From assembly GCF_014207375.1 (NCBI RefSeq), contig NZ_JACHEE010000004.1, positions 62,001 to 126,000 of the forward strand: 64,000 nucleotides of DNA, given 5' to 3'. The DNA is from Arthrobacter sp. AZCC_0090. Lineage in GTDB: Bacteria; Actinomycetota; Actinomycetes; Actinomycetales; Micrococcaceae. The notes under the pieces are model-generated. The model saw only the letters and a list, made by a program, of their open reading frames with translations. It did not search any database and was not told the DNA's origin. Shown one piece after another: positions 54,141-62,879 of this stretch (its first letter is position 1; every line of letters begins with the position of its first letter). The position numbers and the translations under genes are program-made.

Positions 54141-56114
54141 GTGACAACGCTGACCAGGCCGCCCGCCGACCCCACTGACAGGCGCAAACCCGCAGGGCAA
54201 TTCAAGCGATGGCTGCTCGATGGAATGCCCGAGACGTCGGGAAAGCGGCAAGGTCCGCACGGAAAACCGGACGAGGACCACACGCCCCAGTCTTGGTGGA
54301 AGGTCATGTGCCTCACCGGCGTCGACTACTTCTCCACGCTCGGCTACCAGCCAGCCATTGCGGCGCTTGCCGCGGGCATCGTCTCACCGCTGGCCACGAT
54401 CGTCCTCGTGGCCGTCACCCTCCTCGGCGCCTTGCCGGTCTACCGCCGGGTCGCTTCCGAGAGCCCCCGCGGCGAAGGCTCCATCGCAATGCTCGAACGG
54501 CTTCTCCCCCGCTGGGGCGGCAAACTCTTCGTCCTGGCGCTGCTGGGCTTCGCCGCCACGGACTTCATGATCACCATGACCCTCTCCGCCGCGGACGCGA
54601 GCGCCCACGCGATCGAAAACCCGTTCGCGCCGGAATGGCTCCACGGACAAGAAATCGCCATCACCTTGGCGCTCATCGCAGGCCTAGGCGTCGTGTTCCT
54701 GCGTGGCTTCAAGGAGGCCATCAACGTCGCCGTCGTACTGGTGGGCATCTATCTGGTGTTGAACGCCGTCGTCGTCGTTTTCGGCCTGACGCACGTGGTG
54801 ACCGAGGCGCATGTGGTGACCGACTGGTGGGCCGCCCTAAACCAGCAGCACGGCAACCCGTTGATCATGGTGGGAATCGCCCTCCTGGTCTTCCCGAAAC
54901 TTGCCCTGGGCCTCTCAGGCTTCGAGACCGGCGTCGCGGTGATGCCGCAGATCAAGGGCAGCCCGAGCGACACGGAAGAGAATCCCGCGGGCCGCATCCG
55001 CGGCACCCACAAACTGCTCACGACGGCGGCGCTCATCATGAGTGCCTTCCTGGTGGCCTCGAGCTTCATCACGACGTTCTTGATCCCGGCCGCCGAATTC
55101 CAGCCGGACGGGAAGGCCAACGGGCGCGCCCTCGCATTCCTCGCCCACGAATACCTCGGCGACGGGTTCGGCACCGTCTATGACATCAGCACCATCGCCA
55201 TCCTGTGGTTTGCCGGCGCCTCCGCAATGGCCGGCCTGCTGAACCTGGTTCCCCGCTACCTGCCGCGCTTCGGCATGGCCCCGGCCTGGACCAAGGCCGT
55301 CCGGCCACTGGTCCTGGTCTTCACTGCTGTTGCCTTCATCATCACGCTGGTCTTCGAAGCCAATGTGGAAGCCCAAGGCGGCGCCTATGCCACTGGCGTG
55401 CTGGTCCTCATGACCTCGGCTTCGATCGCCGTCACTCTGTCCGCCCGCAGGAAGATGCAGAAGGGCAAGACCGTCGCTTTTGGCGCGGTGGCCGTCGTTT
55501 TCGCCTATACCACGGTGGCCAATGTGGTGGAGCGACCGGATGGCATCAGGATCGCGGCGCTGTTCATCCTTGGCATTGTCCTGGTGAGCTTCGCGTCGCG
55601 GGTACGCCGTTCCTTCGAACTGCGCGCCACGCACATCAAGATGGACCAGACGGCGCTCGAATTCACTGCCGCGAATGAGGAAGGTCCCATCCGGATCATC
55701 GCGCACGAGCCCAAGCGGCTGAGCGCCGACCGGTACCAGCTGAAGCTGCAGCACGCCCAGAAGGCCAACCACCTGCCGGAAGACAGCGACGCGATCTTCA
55801 TCGAAATCATCGTGGATGATAGTTCCGACTTTGAGCAGGAACTCCTGGTGGAAGGCAAGCGCCGGCACGGCTTCAAGATCCTCGAGATCCACAGCAACAA
55901 CGTGCCCAATACGTTGGCCGCGGTGCTGCTCCACATCCGCGACGTCACGGGTCTCATGCCGCACATCTATTTCCGCTGGACCGAAGGCAATCCGATTGCC
56001 AACCTGAGCAAATTCCTGTTCTTCGGCGAGGGCGAGATTGCCCCGGTGACGCGCGAAGTGCTGCGTGAGGCCGAACCGGACATCACGCGCAGGCCATGGG
56101 TGCACGTGGGCTAG
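54141..56114 (+). CDS. APC-superfamily amino acid permease with cytosolic C-terminal domain
   Basis: A 657-residue transporter with about 12 membrane segments. The first carries [14 protein letters not shown], and a glycine-rich segment ([16 protein letters not shown]) follows midway. After residue 500 comes a 150-residue soluble domain ([29 protein letters not shown]), seen in one actinobacterial APC branch. The GTG at 54141 follows AAAGGA; the upstream frame from 53964 is not supported. Divergence from the ureohydrolase gene suggests uptake of arginine, agmatine or a polyamine. It is followed by a rho-independent terminator. Confidence 0.85.
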   Translation: MTTLTRPPADPTDRRKPAGQFKRWLLDGMPETSGKRQGPHGKPDEDHTPQSWWKVMCLTGVDYFSTLGYQPAIAALAAGIVSPLATIVLVAVTLLGALPVYRRVASESPRGEGSIAMLERLLPRWGGKLFVLALLGFAATDFMITMTLSAADASAHAIENPFAPEWLHGQEIAITLALIAGLGVVFLRGFKEAINVAVVLVGIYLVLNAVVVVFGLTHVVTEAHVVTDWWAALNQQHGNPLIMVGIALLVFPKLALGLSGFETGVAVMPQIKGSPSDTEENPAGRIRGTHKLLTTAALIMSAFLVASSFITTFLIPAAEFQPDGKANGRALAFLAHEYLGDGFGTVYDISTIAILWFAGASAMAGLLNLVPRYLPRFGMAPAWTKAVRPLVLVFTAVAFIITLVFEANVEAQGGAYATGVLVLMTSASIAVTLSARRKMQKGKTVAFGAVAVVFAYTTVANVVERPDGIRIAALFILGIVLVSFASRVRRSFELRATHIKMDQTALEFTAANEEGPIRIIAHEPKRLSADRYQLKLQHAQKANHLPEDSDAIFIEIIVDDSSDFEQELLVEGKRRHGFKILEIHSNNVPNTLAAVLLHIRDVTGLMPHIYFRWTEGNPIANLSKFLFFGEGEIAPVTREVLREAEPDITRRPWVHVG

Positions 56115-56122
56115 ACATGGCA

Positions 56123-56158
56123 GTGTTGGTGCCGCACCTTCCGGTGCGGCACCAACAC
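56123..56158. terminator. Strong terminator between APC permease and glnK
   Basis: A perfect 16-bp GC-rich stem pairs 56123-56138 with 56143-56158 (loop TTCC). On the plus strand TCTTTCT follows. It lies between convergent genes and probably serves both. Confidence 0.9.
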
Positions 56159-56177
56159 AGTCTTTCTGGCTGATCGC

Positions 56178-56519
56178 CTAGCTGATCGCGGAGGCGCCAC
56201 GCTCCCCGGTCCGGACGCGCACCGCCTGGGACACTTCGACGGTCCAGATCTTGCCGTCCCCAAACTGGCCTGTACTGGCTCCGGAGATGATGGCGTCCAC
56301 GATTCCGTCCACCAGATCGTCGGTGGCCAGGACCTCCACCCGGATTTTCGGGAGGAGATCGGAGTTGTACTCCGCGCCGCGGTAGACCTCGATGTGTCCG
56401 CGCTGTTGGCCGTAGCCGTTCGCTTGGCTCACCGTCATCCCGTTGACCCCAAAACGTTCCAAGGCGTCACGGACCTCGTCGATCCTCTCCGGCCGCACTA
56501 TGGCGGTAACGAGCTTCAC
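56178..56519 (-). CDS. glnK: Nitrogen regulatory PII protein
   Basis: A 113-residue PII protein. The T-loop has the modifiable Tyr51 (EVYRGAEY), the B-loop is TGQFGDGKIW, and the N-terminus is MKLVTAIVRPERIDEV. PII senses 2-oxoglutarate, ATP and ADP, and plugs AmtB when nitrogen is plentiful; in Actinobacteria Tyr51 is usually adenylylated by GlnD. It is coupled to amt by a four-base overlap (ATGA). The usual third gene, glnD, is absent: the next gene is convergent. Confidence 0.95.
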   Translation of the reverse strand: MKLVTAIVRPERIDEVRDALERFGVNGMTVSQANGYGQQRGHIEVYRGAEYNSDLLPKIRVEVLATDDLVDGIVDAIISGASTGQFGDGKIWTVEVSQAVRVRTGERGASAIS

Positions 56520-57922
56520 GTGGAGGCCCTGCTGCGGGTCCGCTCCGTTTCCTCGACTCTTTCCTCGGCGGTGCCCGCCGTCACGGGCGTTTTGCCATTC
56601 GATTCACCCGGGTGGAATGTTCCGCCGACCATGGCCAGCTCGTAGGCGGTTTCCGCGTGCTCAGTGATATCGATGCCCGCCAGTTCTTCGTGCTCCTTGA
56701 CGCGCATGCCCACTGTCTTGTGGATGGCCAGCCCAATGAGCGTGGTCATGATCGCCGTCCACGCGGTGACCACCAGAGCCGTCAATATCTGGGGCCAGAA
56801 CTGGGTCAAGCCGCCACCGTAGAAAAGGCCACCTTCAGTCTTGGCCGAGGGTACGGCGAAGAATCCGAGGGACAGGGTCCCCCACAGGCCTCCGACGAAG
56901 TGAACGGCAACCACGTCCAGGGAATCGTCCAGGCCGATCTTGAACTTCAGGCCGATGGCCAGCGCGCAGACGGCGCCGGCGATCACGCCGATGACGATTG
57001 CGCCCACGGGGTCCACGAATCCGCACGCCGGGGTGACTGCTACCAAGCCCGCGACGGCGCCGGATGCGGCACCGAGGGATGTCGCGTGGCCATCGCGGAG
57101 CCTCTCGACGAGGAGCCAGCCCAGGAGCGCGGCACTGGTGGCCAGGAGGGTGTTTGTCCAGGCGAGCGCGGCAATTCCATCAGCAGCCAGTTCCGAACCA
57201 GCGTTGAAGCCGAACCAACCGAACCAGAGCAGTCCCGCCCCGAGCATCACGAAGGGTAGGTTATGCGGCCTGATGTTGGGATCTTTCATGAATCCGAGCC
57301 GCTTGCCGAGCACTACCGCAAGCATCAGCCCGGCCATGCCTGCGTTCATGTGCACTACGGTGCCACCGGCAAAGTCGAGGGCCGAGATCTTGCTGCCGAT
57401 GATCCCGGTGGATCCGAAGAGGCCACCGCCCCAGACCCAGTGGGCAATGGGCGCGTAGACGAGAGTGACCCAGAGGCCGGCAAACAACAGCCACGGACCA
57501 AACTTCACGCGTTCAGCCACCGCGCCGCTGATGAGGGCGACCGTGATGATGGCGAAAGTGGCCTGGAATCCGATGAAGACCATGTCCGGCAGCCCGGGGG
57601 CTTTCCCGCCGATGACACTGGCCAAACCGCTGAGTCCGAAGTTTGCGAACGGGTCCCCAATGAAGCCGCCCAAGGTATCCGGGCCGAACGCGAGTCCGTA
57701 GCCCCACAGGGCCCAGACCACCGCGACCACGCCAATGGCGCCAAAGCTCATCATCATGATGTTGAGGACGGATTTCATCCTGACCAGGCCGCCGTAGAAG
57801 AACGCCAAACCTGGCGTCATGAGAAGTACGAGGGCGGAAGCTGCAAGCATCCAGGCTGTGGCGCCGGGATCCAGGGTCTGGGGATTCACATCCAGCCCTA
57901 CGCTAAGAAATGCTGAGTCCAT
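56516..57922 (-). CDS. amt: Ammonium transporter (AmtB family)
   Basis: A 468-residue channel with 11 membrane segments. The two pore histidines are seen in VVHMNAGMAGL and VAVHFVGGLWGTL, and other family motifs are AFFYGGLVRMKSVLN and the LGAGLLWFGWFGFNAGS segment. The ATG at 57920-57922 follows AGGAAGG. A 50-residue cytosolic tail (KEHEELAGIDITEHAETAYE) is typical of actinobacterial Amt. It is in operon with glnK. The 285 bases upstream (57923-58207) contain no gene; a nitrogen-regulator site is expected there but I cannot name one. Confidence 0.95.
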   Translation of the reverse strand: MDSAFLSVGLDVNPQTLDPGATAWMLAASALVLLMTPGLAFFYGGLVRMKSVLNIMMMSFGAIGVVAVVWALWGYGLAFGPDTLGGFIGDPFANFGLSGLASVIGGKAPGLPDMVFIGFQATFAIITVALISGAVAERVKFGPWLLFAGLWVTLVYAPIAHWVWGGGLFGSTGIIGSKISALDFAGGTVVHMNAGMAGLMLAVVLGKRLGFMKDPNIRPHNLPFVMLGAGLLWFGWFGFNAGSELAADGIAALAWTNTLLATSAALLGWLLVERLRDGHATSLGAASGAVAGLVAVTPACGFVDPVGAIVIGVIAGAVCALAIGLKFKIGLDDSLDVVAVHFVGGLWGTLSLGFFAVPSAKTEGGLFYGGGLTQFWPQILTALVVTAWTAIMTTLIGLAIHKTVGMRVKEHEELAGIDITEHAETAYELAMVGGTFHPGESNGKTPVTAGTAEERVEETERTRSRAST

Positions 57923-58207
57923 TTTGGGAGCCTTCCTGCATATACGGCGCTCCATGGCGCCTGCACGGCGAGACCATTTTTAAAACGAACAGGTCCTGAT
58001 ACCTGACGAGGTACCGACCTTGACGAGTTGCGTTGACTCGAAGGTACAGCCGCCCTGTTTCGGCATCCGGCACGAATCATTTCAAGCACGTAACACAGAA
58101 CGTCCGTGGGTTAACTTCTGAAGTCAGCCAGGTTTCCGGCTTGTTACGCGCCGGGCGCCGTAAGGAGCCAGCATCAATGGCCGCAGCCAGCGTCAGCGGC
58201 TACGGCG

Positions 58208-58783
58208 TCAGCGGCTTGCTGCAGGCACCAGGATCCAGAGCACCTCGACAGGCTCGTCTGTGGGGTTGACCCAGGTGTGGGGTTCGCGCCCCGGGAAGGA
58301 CAGGGTGTCTCCCTCTTCGAGGTCATACTCCTCGTTGGTGAGGATCAGCTTGATGCGTCCCTTGACCACATGCAGGACATCGACATCGCAATCAACGGCG
58401 TAAAGCTCGGCTTCTCCCCGGCCGCGGGGCTCGATGGAGGCCTGCAGAATCTGCAAGCGCCGCTCCGAGCGGGCCGTCAAGAGCCGTTCCACGATCCCTT
58501 GCCCGCCAAGTGAAATCCGCGGACCGTCGTCGCGCCTGGTCAAATGTGTTTCCGGCGCGGCAAAAAGCTCGCCGATGGATACCGAAAGGACTTGGCAAAG
58601 CGTCACAAGCGAAGCAACCGACGGCGATGTCAGGTCCCGCTCGACGCGGCTCAGGAAACCCTTGGTCAAGCCGGTGGCATCCGCAACCTGTTCGATGGTG
58701 AGCCGCTGCGATTGGCGGGCGGCACGGATTCTGGAACCGATGGCAACGGGTACGTTGCTCGGTTCAACGGGGAGAGCCTTCAT
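58208..58783 (-). CDS. XRE-family regulator with cupin sensor domain
   Basis: A 191-residue regulator. The N-terminal helix-turn-helix (about 15-70) has IGSRIRAARQSQRLTIEQVADATGLTKG and FLSRVERD. The C-terminal cupin (about 110-185) has DVDVLHVVKGRIKLIL and YDLEEGDTLSFPGREPHTW, with the metal-type His residues. Regulators of this type, such as PuuR, often control uptake or breakdown of polyamines and amino acids. It is divergent from a sodium:solute symporter, its likely target. A shared DNA motif links it to the ureohydrolase/APC region 5 kb away. Confidence 0.9.
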   Translation of the reverse strand: MKALPVEPSNVPVAIGSRIRAARQSQRLTIEQVADATGLTKGFLSRVERDLTSPSVASLVTLCQVLSVSIGELFAAPETHLTRRDDGPRISLGGQGIVERLLTARSERRLQILQASIEPRGRGEAELYAVDCDVDVLHVVKGRIKLILTNEEYDLEEGDTLSFPGREPHTWVNPTDEPVEVLWILVPAASR

Positions 58784-59092
58784 TCACGAACCTTTCAGGC
58801 CGTTGCTGCGGCCCTGTCATTGCAGCAATAGTAGCCGGATCGCCGGCGGGGCGGGTCTTTTTTGGAGAGAGTCGGCAATGCTGGAGCATCTCGTGGGAAC
58901 GCCGGCGTCTTGACTGTTACTCGCATCACTACGTATCCTCATAGGCAACAAGTGTTGTTTGTAAGGCACACTTCACAGACTACTCTCCCCAATCACCAGC
59001 GCAGAGGCCTTCCGCAAACCCGCAACAATACCCAGCGGGACCGGCGTCGGAATCCCCAAGAACTCTCTGTGCATCACTTTCAGGAGCCAACC
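58784..59092. promoter_or_regulatory. Divergent promoter region, XRE-cupin regulator / symporter
   Basis: This 309-base gap has no gene. AACAA-GTG-TTGTT at 58947-58959 is a 5-bp inverted repeat. It overlaps TTGTTTGTAA (58955-58964), the motif also found at 53922-53931. It is an operator candidate for the XRE-cupin protein. Confidence 0.5.
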
Positions 59093-60619
59093 ATGGACTT
59101 CATCAATATTGCGATCGTGGTGGTGTATTTGCTTGCCATGCTGGCCTTCGGCTGGTGGGGCAAGTCGCGCACCAAGAACAACAGCGACTTCCTGGTGGCA
59201 GGACGCCGCCTCGGTCCGATGCTCTACACCGGCACCATGGCCGCCGTCGTCCTCGGCGGTGCATCGACGGTTGGCGGCGTCGGCCTCGGCTACAAGTTCG
59301 GCATCTCGGGCATGTGGCTCGTAGTGGCCATCGGCTCGGGCGTGCTCCTCCTGAGCCTGCTTTTCGCCGGCACGATCCAACGGCTGAAGATCTACACGGT
59401 CTCCCAGATGCTGAGCCTGCGCTACGGCCAGCGTGCCACGCAGACCTCGGGCATCGTCATGCTCGCCTACACCCTCATGCTGTGTGCCACGTCCACCGGC
59501 GCCTACGCCACCATCTTCGTTGTCCTCTTCGGCTGGGAGCGCTGGCTGGCCATCGCCGTCGGCGGCGCGATCGTCCTGGTCTACTCCACCATCGGCGGCA
59601 TGTGGTCCATCACCCTCGCCGACCAGGTGCAGTTCATCATCAAGACGGTGGGCATCTTCTTCCTCATGCTCCCGTTCGTCCTCAACGCCGCAGGCGGCCT
59701 CGACGGGATCCGTGCCCGTGTTGACGCCAGCTTCTTCCAACTGGATGGCATCGGAGCGCAGACCATCATCACGTACTTTGTGGTCTACACCCTTGGCCTG
59801 CTGATCGGCCAGGACATCTGGCAGCGCGTCTTCACCGCCAAGACCCCGAAGGTGGCCCGTTGGGGCGGCGCCACTGCCGGCATCTACTGCGTCCTCTACG
59901 GCGTCGCCGGCGCCCTGATCGGCCTGGCCGCCCGCGTGGCCCTGCCCAACATCGACGTCAAGGCACTCGGCAAGGACGTCGTCTACGCCGAGGTGGCAAC
60001 GCACATCCTGCCCATCGGCATCGGCGGCCTCGTCATGGCCGCGGCAGTCGCCGCCATGATGTCCACCGCCTCCGGCGCCCTCATCGCAGCAGCCACCGTG
60101 GCCCGCGCCGACGTGGTCCCGTTCGTGGCCAGCTGGTTTGGCAAGACGATCAACACCGATGACACCGAAAACCCCGAGCACGACGTCAAGGCCAACCGCT
60201 ACTGGGTACTCGGCCTGGGCATCGTGGCCGTGTTGATCTCCATGGCGGCGCAAGACGTCGTGGTAGCCCTGACCATCGCCTACGACATCCTGGTGGGCGG
60301 CCTCCTGATCGCCATCCTGGGTGGCCTGGTCTGGAAGCGCGGCACGGGCATCGCCGCTGCGTGGTCCATGGCCGTCGGCTCTGTCCTGACTCTGGGCTTG
60401 CTCATCGGCTACGCCACGGGAATCATCCCCAGCGAAGACGGCGTCTACGCCAACGATCCCATCTACTGGGGCCTCGGCGCCTCGTTTGTCATCTACGTGG
60501 TCGTCTCCCTCCTGACGCCCCCCACCGAGCCCGAGGTCCGCGAAGCCTGGGACCGCCGTGTTGCCGGAGCGGTTACCGAGGAACTCCCCCTGGAGGCCCA
60601 CCCGGTGGCCACGCACTAG
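59093..60619 (+). CDS. Sodium:solute symporter (SSS family)
   Basis: A 508-residue transporter with about 13 membrane segments. Family features are GRRLGPMLYTGTMAA, the sodium-site region near GGASTVGGVGLGY, and GLLIGQDIWQRVFTAK. It resembles the branch that takes up small organic cations, amino acids or polyamines, but the solute is not readable. The ATG at 59093 follows CAGGAG; the longer frame from 58862 is unsupported. It is divergent from the XRE-cupin regulator and followed by a terminator. Confidence 0.92.
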   Translation: MDFINIAIVVVYLLAMLAFGWWGKSRTKNNSDFLVAGRRLGPMLYTGTMAAVVLGGASTVGGVGLGYKFGISGMWLVVAIGSGVLLLSLLFAGTIQRLKIYTVSQMLSLRYGQRATQTSGIVMLAYTLMLCATSTGAYATIFVVLFGWERWLAIAVGGAIVLVYSTIGGMWSITLADQVQFIIKTVGIFFLMLPFVLNAAGGLDGIRARVDASFFQLDGIGAQTIITYFVVYTLGLLIGQDIWQRVFTAKTPKVARWGGATAGIYCVLYGVAGALIGLAARVALPNIDVKALGKDVVYAEVATHILPIGIGGLVMAAAVAAMMSTASGALIAAATVARADVVPFVASWFGKTINTDDTENPEHDVKANRYWVLGLGIVAVLISMAAQDVVVALTIAYDILVGGLLIAILGGLVWKRGTGIAAAWSMAVGSVLTLGLLIGYATGIIPSEDGVYANDPIYWGLGASFVIYVVVSLLTPPTEPEVREAWDRRVAGAVTEELPLEAHPVATH

Positions 60620-60642
60620 CTTCCAAAGAGTTAATCACGACG

Positions 60643-60681
60643 GCGGCGCCGCACCTTCTTTCGGGAGGGCTGCGGCGCCGC
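60643..60681 (+). terminator. Terminator after the symporter gene
   Basis: A perfect 11-bp GC stem pairs 60643-60653 with 60671-60681. The loop carries a small CCT/AGG pairing, and a T-rich stretch follows. It lies 24 bases past the symporter stop. Confidence 0.8.
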
Positions 60682-60697
60682 TGCTGTGTTTGGAGTC

Positions 60698-60742
60698 CTT
60701 AATAGAGAGGCGCAGGGGGCTTTAATACAGAGGCGCCGAGGG
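60698..60742. repeat. Imperfect tandem repeat of 22-23 bases
   Basis: Units 60698-60719 and 60720-60742 share CTTTAATA-AGAGGCGC-like sequence with a few changes. They are in the 284-base gap between symporter and the next small gene, in its likely promoter region. Confidence 0.6.
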
Positions 60743-60903
60743 CTGGCATGCCTGTACAGTAGGAACAGCTTCAAGAGATGTGGCGCCAAGCTCCGACTTG
60801 CCATACGCCAACCCCATGTTCACGGGTGGTTCGGATGAAGAAGCGGCCCGACCCGGACCAGAGACAACCGAGCGGGCAAGAGCAACTCCACCAGGAGAAG
60901 GCA

Positions 60904-61224
60904 ATGCCTTTGGAAACCGGCGCTACCGCCAGAGCCAACCACACCGCACAGCCAAGCGCCTTTGCCGCGCCCCGCGCCAGGCGGGTTGACGAATTCGTCC
61001 GGGTGATTCCGGGCGTCGATCTCTCCCAAGGTTCCATCACGTTCGTGGTGGACGGCCGGCTAGAACGCCACTGGCACCACGAGCCGCGGCTCATCACCCA
61101 AGCCCTCTCACAAGCAGTCCAGCCTGCCCGCTGGTTCCCGGCCACGCGGAAACTCACGCTCACAGTGGCCGCCACCGGGCACCGGGCGGGCGTAGAGCGT
61201 CACTTCATCCTGAGCGCGTTTTAG
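60904..61224 (+). CDS. Small hypothetical protein (106 aa)
   Basis: Family not recognised. A disordered N-terminal 30 residues precede a compact, basic globular part (VDEFVRVIPGVDLSQGSITFVVDGR, HWHHEPRLITQALSQA). There are no membrane segments. The ATG at 60904 is chosen because AGGAGAAGG lies just upstream; a longer frame from 60778 has no support. Monocistronic. Confidence 0.65.
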   Translation: MPLETGATARANHTAQPSAFAAPRARRVDEFVRVIPGVDLSQGSITFVVDGRLERHWHHEPRLITQALSQAVQPARWFPATRKLTLTVAATGHRAGVERHFILSAF

Positions 61225-61253
61225 CAAGCCCCAAGGCTCCGGGCTAACCGGTA

Positions 61254-61442
61254 CTATTCGAGCTCTTCGTCCTCACGGTGTTCGTCGACGTCGAGCGGAA
61301 CGGGCCGTTCGTCGTCGTCGAGGACCTCGGATTGTTCTTCCCAGTCCTCGTCCACCTCCAGGTCCTCGCTGTAGTCGTAGGCGGGATCGGCCTCGACCGT
61401 GGGACGGTCAGGGTGGCGGGCGTGGGTCTCGGTGCTGTCCAT
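61254..61442 (-). CDS. Small acidic hypothetical protein (62 aa)
   Basis: A 62-residue, very acidic protein (about a third Asp or Glu), probably disordered. GGAGG lies about 7 bases before the ATG at 61440-61442, which supports a real start. It is divergent from the iron-transporter gene across about 270 bases in which I see no further gene. Function unknown. Confidence 0.6.
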   Translation of the reverse strand: MDSTETHARHPDRPTVEADPAYDYSEDLEVDEDWEEQSEVLDDDERPVPLDVDEHREDEELE

Positions 61443-61709
61443 GGTGCAACCTCCGTTCGACGTGCCGCTGAGCCCATCGCCAGGCAGATCAGGCAGCCAG
61501 TCACCACGCCACCCCGCCAATTCGTGGACCCTGTTCATCCATCCCAGCACTGCCCCATCCGGTGGTCAAGGCCTCGCGGGGGCCCCTCCGTTTTTGAGGC
61601 GTACCTAAAACGTCGAGTAAGGATTACCGGCCGAAAAACCGCGGAAATTGGCGATAAAGTGGACGTGCAATGAGGCGATGAAGCCCGCCCCAGCAACCCA
61701 GGAGTCCCG

Positions 61710-62873
61710 GTGCACCCGCACGCAAAAACCCCGCATTCAGACAGTCCGTTGGACTCAAGCAGTCCATCGCGAGACGCAGCAGCCACCAAGTCTCCCCCGT
61801 CGTCGTCGGACATCAAGCGCTGGCGGCAGTACTTGGCCGACGAACGCGCCGAGGCCGCCGTATACCGCGAACTGGCTCAGCGCCGCGAGGGTGAAGAACG
61901 CGAGATCCTTCTGGCCCTCGCAGAGGCCGAAGGCCGCCACGAGGCACACTGGCTCAAGCTCCTCGGCGAACACGCAGGCATGCCGAAAGCTGCCTCCACC
62001 CGTAGCCAGATGCTTGGCTTCCTGGCACGGAATTTCGGTTCTGTGTTCGTCTTGGCCCTCGCGCAAAGGGCGGAAGGCCGCTCCCCTTACGCGAAGGATC
62101 CCGCTGCAACCCGCGCCATGGCGGCCGACGAACAGATCCATGAAGAGGTAGTCCGCGGCTTGGCGACACGCGGCCGCAACCGATTGTCCGGCACCTTCCG
62201 GGCCGCGGTATTCGGTGCCAACGATGGCCTGGTCAGCAACCTTTCCCTCGTCATGGGCATGGCCGCCACCGGTGTGCCCGCCACGGTGGTCCTCTTCAGC
62301 GGCATTGCGGGCCTCTTGGCAGGCGCCCTGTCCATGGGCGCCGGCGAATATGTCTCGGTCCGCTCGCAACTGGAGCTCCTCAAGGCCACCCGTCCCACCC
62401 AGGCCACGTTGACTGCAGCCCCGTCCCTGGACATCGAACACAATGAGCTGGTCCTGGTGTATCTCGCACGGGGCATGTCGCATGAAGCCGCCGAACACCG
62501 GGCTGCCGAACGCATGGGACTCTACAGCTGCGATTGCGATCCCAGCCTCTCGCTCCACCCAGAAGTGGAGGAAACGGTGAATGAGCACGAGGCCGTCGGC
62601 TCCGCCTGGGGTGCTGCCATCTCCAGCTTCTGCTTCTTCGCCTCGGGCGCCATTGTGCCGATCCTGCCGTTCCTCTTCGGCATGACGGGCTTCGCTGCGC
62701 TGGCTGTGGCCGGTACGCTGGTGGGCATCGCGCTTCTGTCGACTGGCGCCGTCGTCGGCCTGTTGTCCGGAACTTCACCGCTGACCCGCGGCCTCCGGCA
62801 GCTCGCCATCGGACTCGGTGCGGCCGCGGCCACATATGGGCTGGGCCTCGTCTTCGGCGCTGTCATCGGTTAG
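61710..62873 (+). CDS. Ferritin-like/VIT1-CCC1 iron or manganese transporter
   Basis: A 387-residue fusion. Residues about 35-150 form a rubrerythrin/ferritin-like four-helix domain with Glu and His metal ligands (YLADERAEAAVYRELAQ, EAEGRHEAHW, ADEQIHEEVV). Residues about 165-385 form a VIT1/CCC1 membrane transporter (AVFGANDGLVSNLSLVMG, SMGAGEYVSVRSQ). Such proteins export Fe2+ or Mn2+, or move it into stores. GTG start with AGGAG upstream. Confidence 0.9.
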   Translation: MHPHAKTPHSDSPLDSSSPSRDAAATKSPPSSSDIKRWRQYLADERAEAAVYRELAQRREGEEREILLALAEAEGRHEAHWLKLLGEHAGMPKAASTRSQMLGFLARNFGSVFVLALAQRAEGRSPYAKDPAATRAMAADEQIHEEVVRGLATRGRNRLSGTFRAAVFGANDGLVSNLSLVMGMAATGVPATVVLFSGIAGLLAGALSMGAGEYVSVRSQLELLKATRPTQATLTAAPSLDIEHNELVLVYLARGMSHEAAEHRAAERMGLYSCDCDPSLSLHPEVEETVNEHEAVGSAWGAAISSFCFFASGAIVPILPFLFGMTGFAALAVAGTLVGIALLSTGAVVGLLSGTSPLTRGLRQLAIGLGAAAATYGLGLVFGAVIG

Positions 62874-62879
62874 TAGCGC

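Noticed and set aside
54915..56105. Minus-strand frame (396 codons) opposite the APC permease
   Set aside because: No motifs; the permease frame carries all homology.
58973..60616. Minus-strand frame (547 codons) opposite the sodium:solute symporter
   Set aside because: His/Asp/Gly-rich low-complexity product, no motifs, and the symporter on the other strand is unambiguous.
61594..61608. Possible iron-regulator (DtxR/IdeR) box before the VIT1-type gene
   Set aside because: TTGAGGCGTACCTAA has vague symmetry but is shorter than, and poorly matches, the 19-base consensus.
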